From: Candidatus Dadabacteria bacterium
GTDB taxonomy: Bacteria > J088
Direction of reading: 5' to 3'
Length of the DNA stretch: 7,465 bases
Assembly: GCA_003695505.1 (NCBI GenBank)
Contig: RFIY01000137.1
Span: 1-7,465, forward strand
In this document: piece after piece, positions 5,391 through 7,465 of the stretch
Position numbering within the stretch: position 1 is the stretch's first letter
How the letters are laid out: every line of letters begins with the position of its first letter
Notes under the pieces: model-generated
What the model was told of the DNA's origin: nothing
Seen by the model: the letters and a program-made list of their open reading frames with translations, nothing else
Databases searched by the model: none
Translations under genes and position numbers: made by a program

Positions 5391-6367
5391 CCCGGATCCT
5401 CCGTCAGGGGGTAGTGGCAGGCGACCTGATGGTCATCGCCGGTCAGTACGGCATCTTCAGTATGACACCGATCCTGTGCGCGCGGGCAACGACCGGCAAA
5501 GGCGCAGCCACGCGGCGGATTGATCGGTGAGGGTGGCTCGCCGCCAAGGATGACACGACGGCGCCCACGCGCATCGATTTCGGGGACGGCTTCAACAAGT
5601 GCGCGCGTATATGGATGGCGCGAATGATCGAGGACGTCTTCCGGCGATCCCAGCTCGACGATCTTGCCCAGATACATGACCGCGATGCGGTCGGAGACCT
5701 GTTCCACGACGCGCAGGTCATGGCTGATAAACAACATGCTGAAACGATGCTCGGCACGAAGATCCGCCAGCAGATTGAGGATCTGTGCCTGCACGCTGAC
5801 ATCCAGTGCGGAAACTGCTTCGTCGGCGAGCAAGAGCTGTGGTTCCAGGACGAGCGCGCGCGCAATACCGATACGCTGGCGCTGTCCACCACTGAACTGG
5901 TGCGGGTATTTTCCCGCGTCGTCCGGATGCAGACCAACCTGTTCCAGGACGCGTGCGACAGTCGCCTGGCGTTCGTCCCGATCGCCGCGCTTCTGGACGA
6001 TCAGAGGCTCTTCGATAATCCGGCCGATCCGCATCCGCGGGTTGAGGCTGCTCCACGGGTCCTGGAAAATCATCTGGGCTGCCGGCCGCAGCGGACGCAG
6101 ACGGCGCTCGGGCAGATTGTGCCAGGGGTTGCCAGCCAGGTACACTTCCCCGGAAGTGATCGGTGCGAGGCGGACGATCGCGCGCGCCAGCGTTGATTTG
6201 CCGCAGCCGGACTCGCCAATCAGTCCCAGCGTTTCGCCGGGTGCGATGTCCAGAGAGACGCCGCGCACGGCGTGTACATGTCGGCGCGGCTGGCCAGGGC
6301 GTCGCCGCAACGGGAATTGCACCGTCAGGTTTCTGACCGCAAGAATCGGTTGCACGGGATCATTCAT
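5387..6367 (-). CDS. Oligo/dipeptide ABC transporter ATPase, second subunit (OppF/DppF-like)
   Basis: A 326-residue cytoplasmic ATPase that would pair with the upstream ATPase to power peptide import. Walker [10 protein letters not shown] is at 51-59, Q-loop Gln102 in [13 protein letters not shown], signature FSGGQRQR at 158-165, Walker [13 protein letters not shown] at 178-189 and switch His216. The long N-terminal segment [21 protein letters not shown] is typical of the F subunit. The C-terminal oligopeptide-transporter domain (HPYTRAL onward) carries four cysteines, 288, 294, 301 and 317. In related DppD/OppD proteins this pattern can hold an iron-sulfur cluster. The chosen ATG (GGAG 8 nt upstream) overlaps the previous gene's stop within ATGAATGA; the frame stays open further upstream but homology starts here. 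The peptide specificity cannot be told, and nickel or other small-peptide-like substrates are possible. Confidence 0.95.
   Translation of the reverse strand: MNDPVQPILAVRNLTVQFPLRRRPGQPRRHVHAVRGVSLDIAPGETLGLIGESGCGKSTLARAIVRLAPITSGEVYLAGNPWHNLPERRLRPLRPAAQMIFQDPWSSLNPRMRIGRIIEEPLIVQKRGDRDERQATVARVLEQVGLHPDDAGKYPHQFSGGQRQRIGIARALVLEPQLLLADEAVSALDVSVQAQILNLLADLRAEHRFSMLFISHDLRVVEQVSDRIAVMYLGKIVELGSPEDVLDHSRHPYTRALVEAVPEIDARGRRRVILGGEPPSPINPPRGCAFAGRCPRAQDRCHTEDAVLTGDDHQVACHYPLTEDPG
5398..5402 (-). promoter_or_regulatory. Strong RBS (GGAGG) of argB inside the upstream ATPase gene
   Basis: On the minus strand GGAGG is followed by 7 nt and the argB ATG. It lies within the last codons of the ATPase gene, so argB has its own efficient initiation site as well as ATGA stop-start coupling. 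This suggests argB is expressed at least as strongly as the transporter subunits. Confidence 0.6.
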
Positions 6368-7343
6368 CTTGCTGGCTCCGCGCGCGGTCGGGGTGGACGC
6401 ACCGCACCGTGTGTCCCGCGGCAAGATCACGAAGCGTGACCGGCTGTTCGCAGGCGGCGTCGGCGTATGGGCAGCGGGGTGCAAAACGGCAGCCCGACGG
6501 TCGTTGGTGCGGTGGCGGTACCGTGCCCGGGATCGTGTACAGACGGCGGCCCCGCTGGTGTCGGCGCGGCATACTGCGCAGCAGCCCCTGCGTGTACGGG
6601 TGCCCCGGTTGATCGAACACCTGCGCGAGTGTCCCCGACTCGACGATTTGCCCGGCGTACATGACATAGACCCGGTCGGCCAGTTCGGCGACGACGCCGA
6701 GGTCGTGGGTGATGAACAACATCGCCATACCGTGTTGCTGTTTCAGATCCGCGAGCAGTTCCAGAATCTGGGCTTCGACGGTGACGTCGAGCGCCGTCGT
6801 CGGTTCGTCTGCGATCAGCAGCCGCGGTCGGCAGATCGTTGCGATGGCGATCATGACACGTTGGCGCATCCCTCCGGACAGCTCATGCGGATAGCGCTCG
6901 AGCATACGGTCCGGCTGCGGGATTCCGACGCGCGCCAGCGCCTCGATTGCCTGCCGTCGCGCGTCCGTGCGATTTGCCAAACCGTGAATCAGCAGTGGCT
7001 CCATCAACTGTGTGCCCACGCGGATGACGGGATTCAGGCTCGTCATAGGTTCCTGGAAGATCATGCCAATGTCACGGCCGCGGATTGCGCACCAGCGCTG
7101 TTCGTCCCATTTCAGAACGTCCTCGCCATCGAAATGCAAGCGCCCGTTCGGGTGGGCGTCGCGGCCGGACGGCATCAGCCCCATCGCGCTGAGCGCGAAC
7201 GCCGATTTGCCGCACCCCGATTCCCCGACCAGGCAAACCGTTTCGCCTTCGTCGATGTGAAGATCCACGCCGTCGACGGCGCGGACCGGTTCGCCCTGTG
7301 TGGGGAATACGCTGACAAGCTGTTCTGCTTCGAGTAATGCCAT
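6360..7343 (-). CDS. Oligo/dipeptide ABC transporter ATPase, first subunit (OppD/DppD-like)
   Basis: A 327-residue cytoplasmic ATP-binding subunit of a peptide importer. Walker [10 protein letters not shown] is at 40-48, Q-loop Gln97 in [12 protein letters not shown], signature LSGGMRQR at 155-162, Walker [13 protein letters not shown] at 175-186, and switch His213 in [15 protein letters not shown]. The LSGGMRQRV form and the C-terminal domain [13 protein letters not shown] are typical of the D subunit. C-terminal cysteines 285, 291, 298 and 315 repeat the spacing of the partner subunit (x5, x6, then a wider gap) and could bind an iron-sulfur cluster. The ATG shares one base with the permease stop (TGATG). 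An in-frame ATG at 7391 lies inside the permease gene and would add 16 unconserved residues. Periplasmic binding protein and first permease are presumably to the right of the window. Confidence 0.95.
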   Translation of the reverse strand: MALLEAEQLVSVFPTQGEPVRAVDGVDLHIDEGETVCLVGESGCGKSAFALSAMGLMPSGRDAHPNGRLHFDGEDVLKWDEQRWCAIRGRDIGMIFQEPMTSLNPVIRVGTQLMEPLLIHGLANRTDARRQAIEALARVGIPQPDRMLERYPHELSGGMRQRVMIAIATICRPRLLIADEPTTALDVTVEAQILELLADLKQQHGMAMLFITHDLGVVAELADRVYVMYAGQIVESGTLAQVFDQPGHPYTQGLLRSMPRRHQRGRRLYTIPGTVPPPHQRPSGCRFAPRCPYADAACEQPVTLRDLAAGHTVRCVHPDRARSQQDE

Positions 7344-7465
7344 CAGAGCGTTCGTCCGGATAGTCTTGGGTCGAGCCGATCCTGGAGCCATTCACCGAGC
7401 AGGTTCAGGCACAGCACGGTGATCAGGATCAATGCTCCCGGGAACAGGCTGATCCACCATGCAAA
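7343..7465 (-). CDS. Peptide ABC transporter permease, C-terminal fragment (OppC/DppC-like), cut by window edge
   Basis: The last 40 residues of an inner-membrane permease run in from the right edge. They begin [19 protein letters not shown], a hydrophobic last transmembrane helix, and continue [20 protein letters not shown] to a TGA. The pattern W-x(3)-FPG...N-L-L-G-x(2)-L-x-D-x-L-DPR is characteristic of the C-terminus of OppC/DppC permeases. The stop overlaps the ATPase start by one base. The gene is incomplete only because the window ends; I see no sign that it is broken. Confidence 0.9.
   Translation of the reverse strand, partial: FAWWISLFPGALILITVLCLNLLGEWLQDRLDPRLSGRTL

Noticed and set aside
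5664-7337. A 557-codon plus-strand open frame opposite the two ABC ATPase genes
   Set aside because: It spans two unmistakable ATPases on the other strand and its translation is Arg/Ser-rich without any domain. It is an antisense shadow.
1-7465. CRISPR arrays, tRNA or rRNA genes, insertion sequences, toxin-antitoxin or phage-defence genes
   Set aside because: I found no regularly spaced repeats, cloverleaf sequences, transposases or recognisable defence proteins in the window.

Overview
The window is GC-rich (roughly 60 %) and densely coded. The genes point to a free-living, probably Gram-negative bacterium. A lipoprotein and a binding-protein-dependent peptide importer suggest an outer membrane and periplasm. 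The organism also makes arginine and handles acyl-CoA. A proteobacterium is my best guess, but a few genes cannot fix the taxonomy, and SMUG1-type glycosylases are scattered across bacterial phyla.

Layout: positions 1-259 hold no gene I can support, only a degenerate ~140-bp inverted repeat. Positions 260-1840 (minus) encode a 526-residue AMP-forming acyl-CoA synthetase. Positions 1841-2179 are a 339-bp divergent intergenic region. Positions 2180-2899 (plus) encode a SMUG1-family uracil-DNA glycosylase. From the right edge back to 2907, all on the minus strand, runs a compact apparent operon in this order of transcription: C-terminus of an oligo/dipeptide ABC permease (cut by the window edge), two peptide-ABC ATPases, argB, a cytoplasmic DsbA-family thioredoxin-fold protein, and a predicted beta-sandwich lipoprotein. 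Junctions are TGATG (1-bp overlap), ATGAATGA (8-bp overlap), ATGA (4-bp overlap), an 8-bp gap and a 20-bp overlap. The series converges on the glycosylase gene with only 7 bp between stop codons.

The most interesting object is in the divergent intergenic region. On the minus strand there is a near-consensus sigma-70 promoter (TTGACA, 17-bp spacer, TATCCT; 2089-2061). A perfect 16-bp palindrome (2058-2073) covers its -10 element. About 13 nt after the expected start comes a 19-bp-paired hairpin with a 41-nt loop, followed directly by A-TTTTTT. This is the complete anatomy of a ~103-nt small RNA (about 2054-1952). Its 5' end and its loop carry identical 12-nt CU-rich motifs (CUCCCCACCGCA), complementary to purine-rich Shine-Dalgarno sequences. 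I propose an undescribed trans-acting sRNA. The main alternative is a leader attenuator for the synthetase gene. A separate 14-bp palindrome (1930-1943) lies between this terminator and the synthetase start and may be that gene's own operator.

Working together: the operon suggests peptide uptake co-expressed with an arginine biosynthesis step. The synthetase/sRNA/glycosylase cluster looks like independent transcription units sharing a regulatory region.
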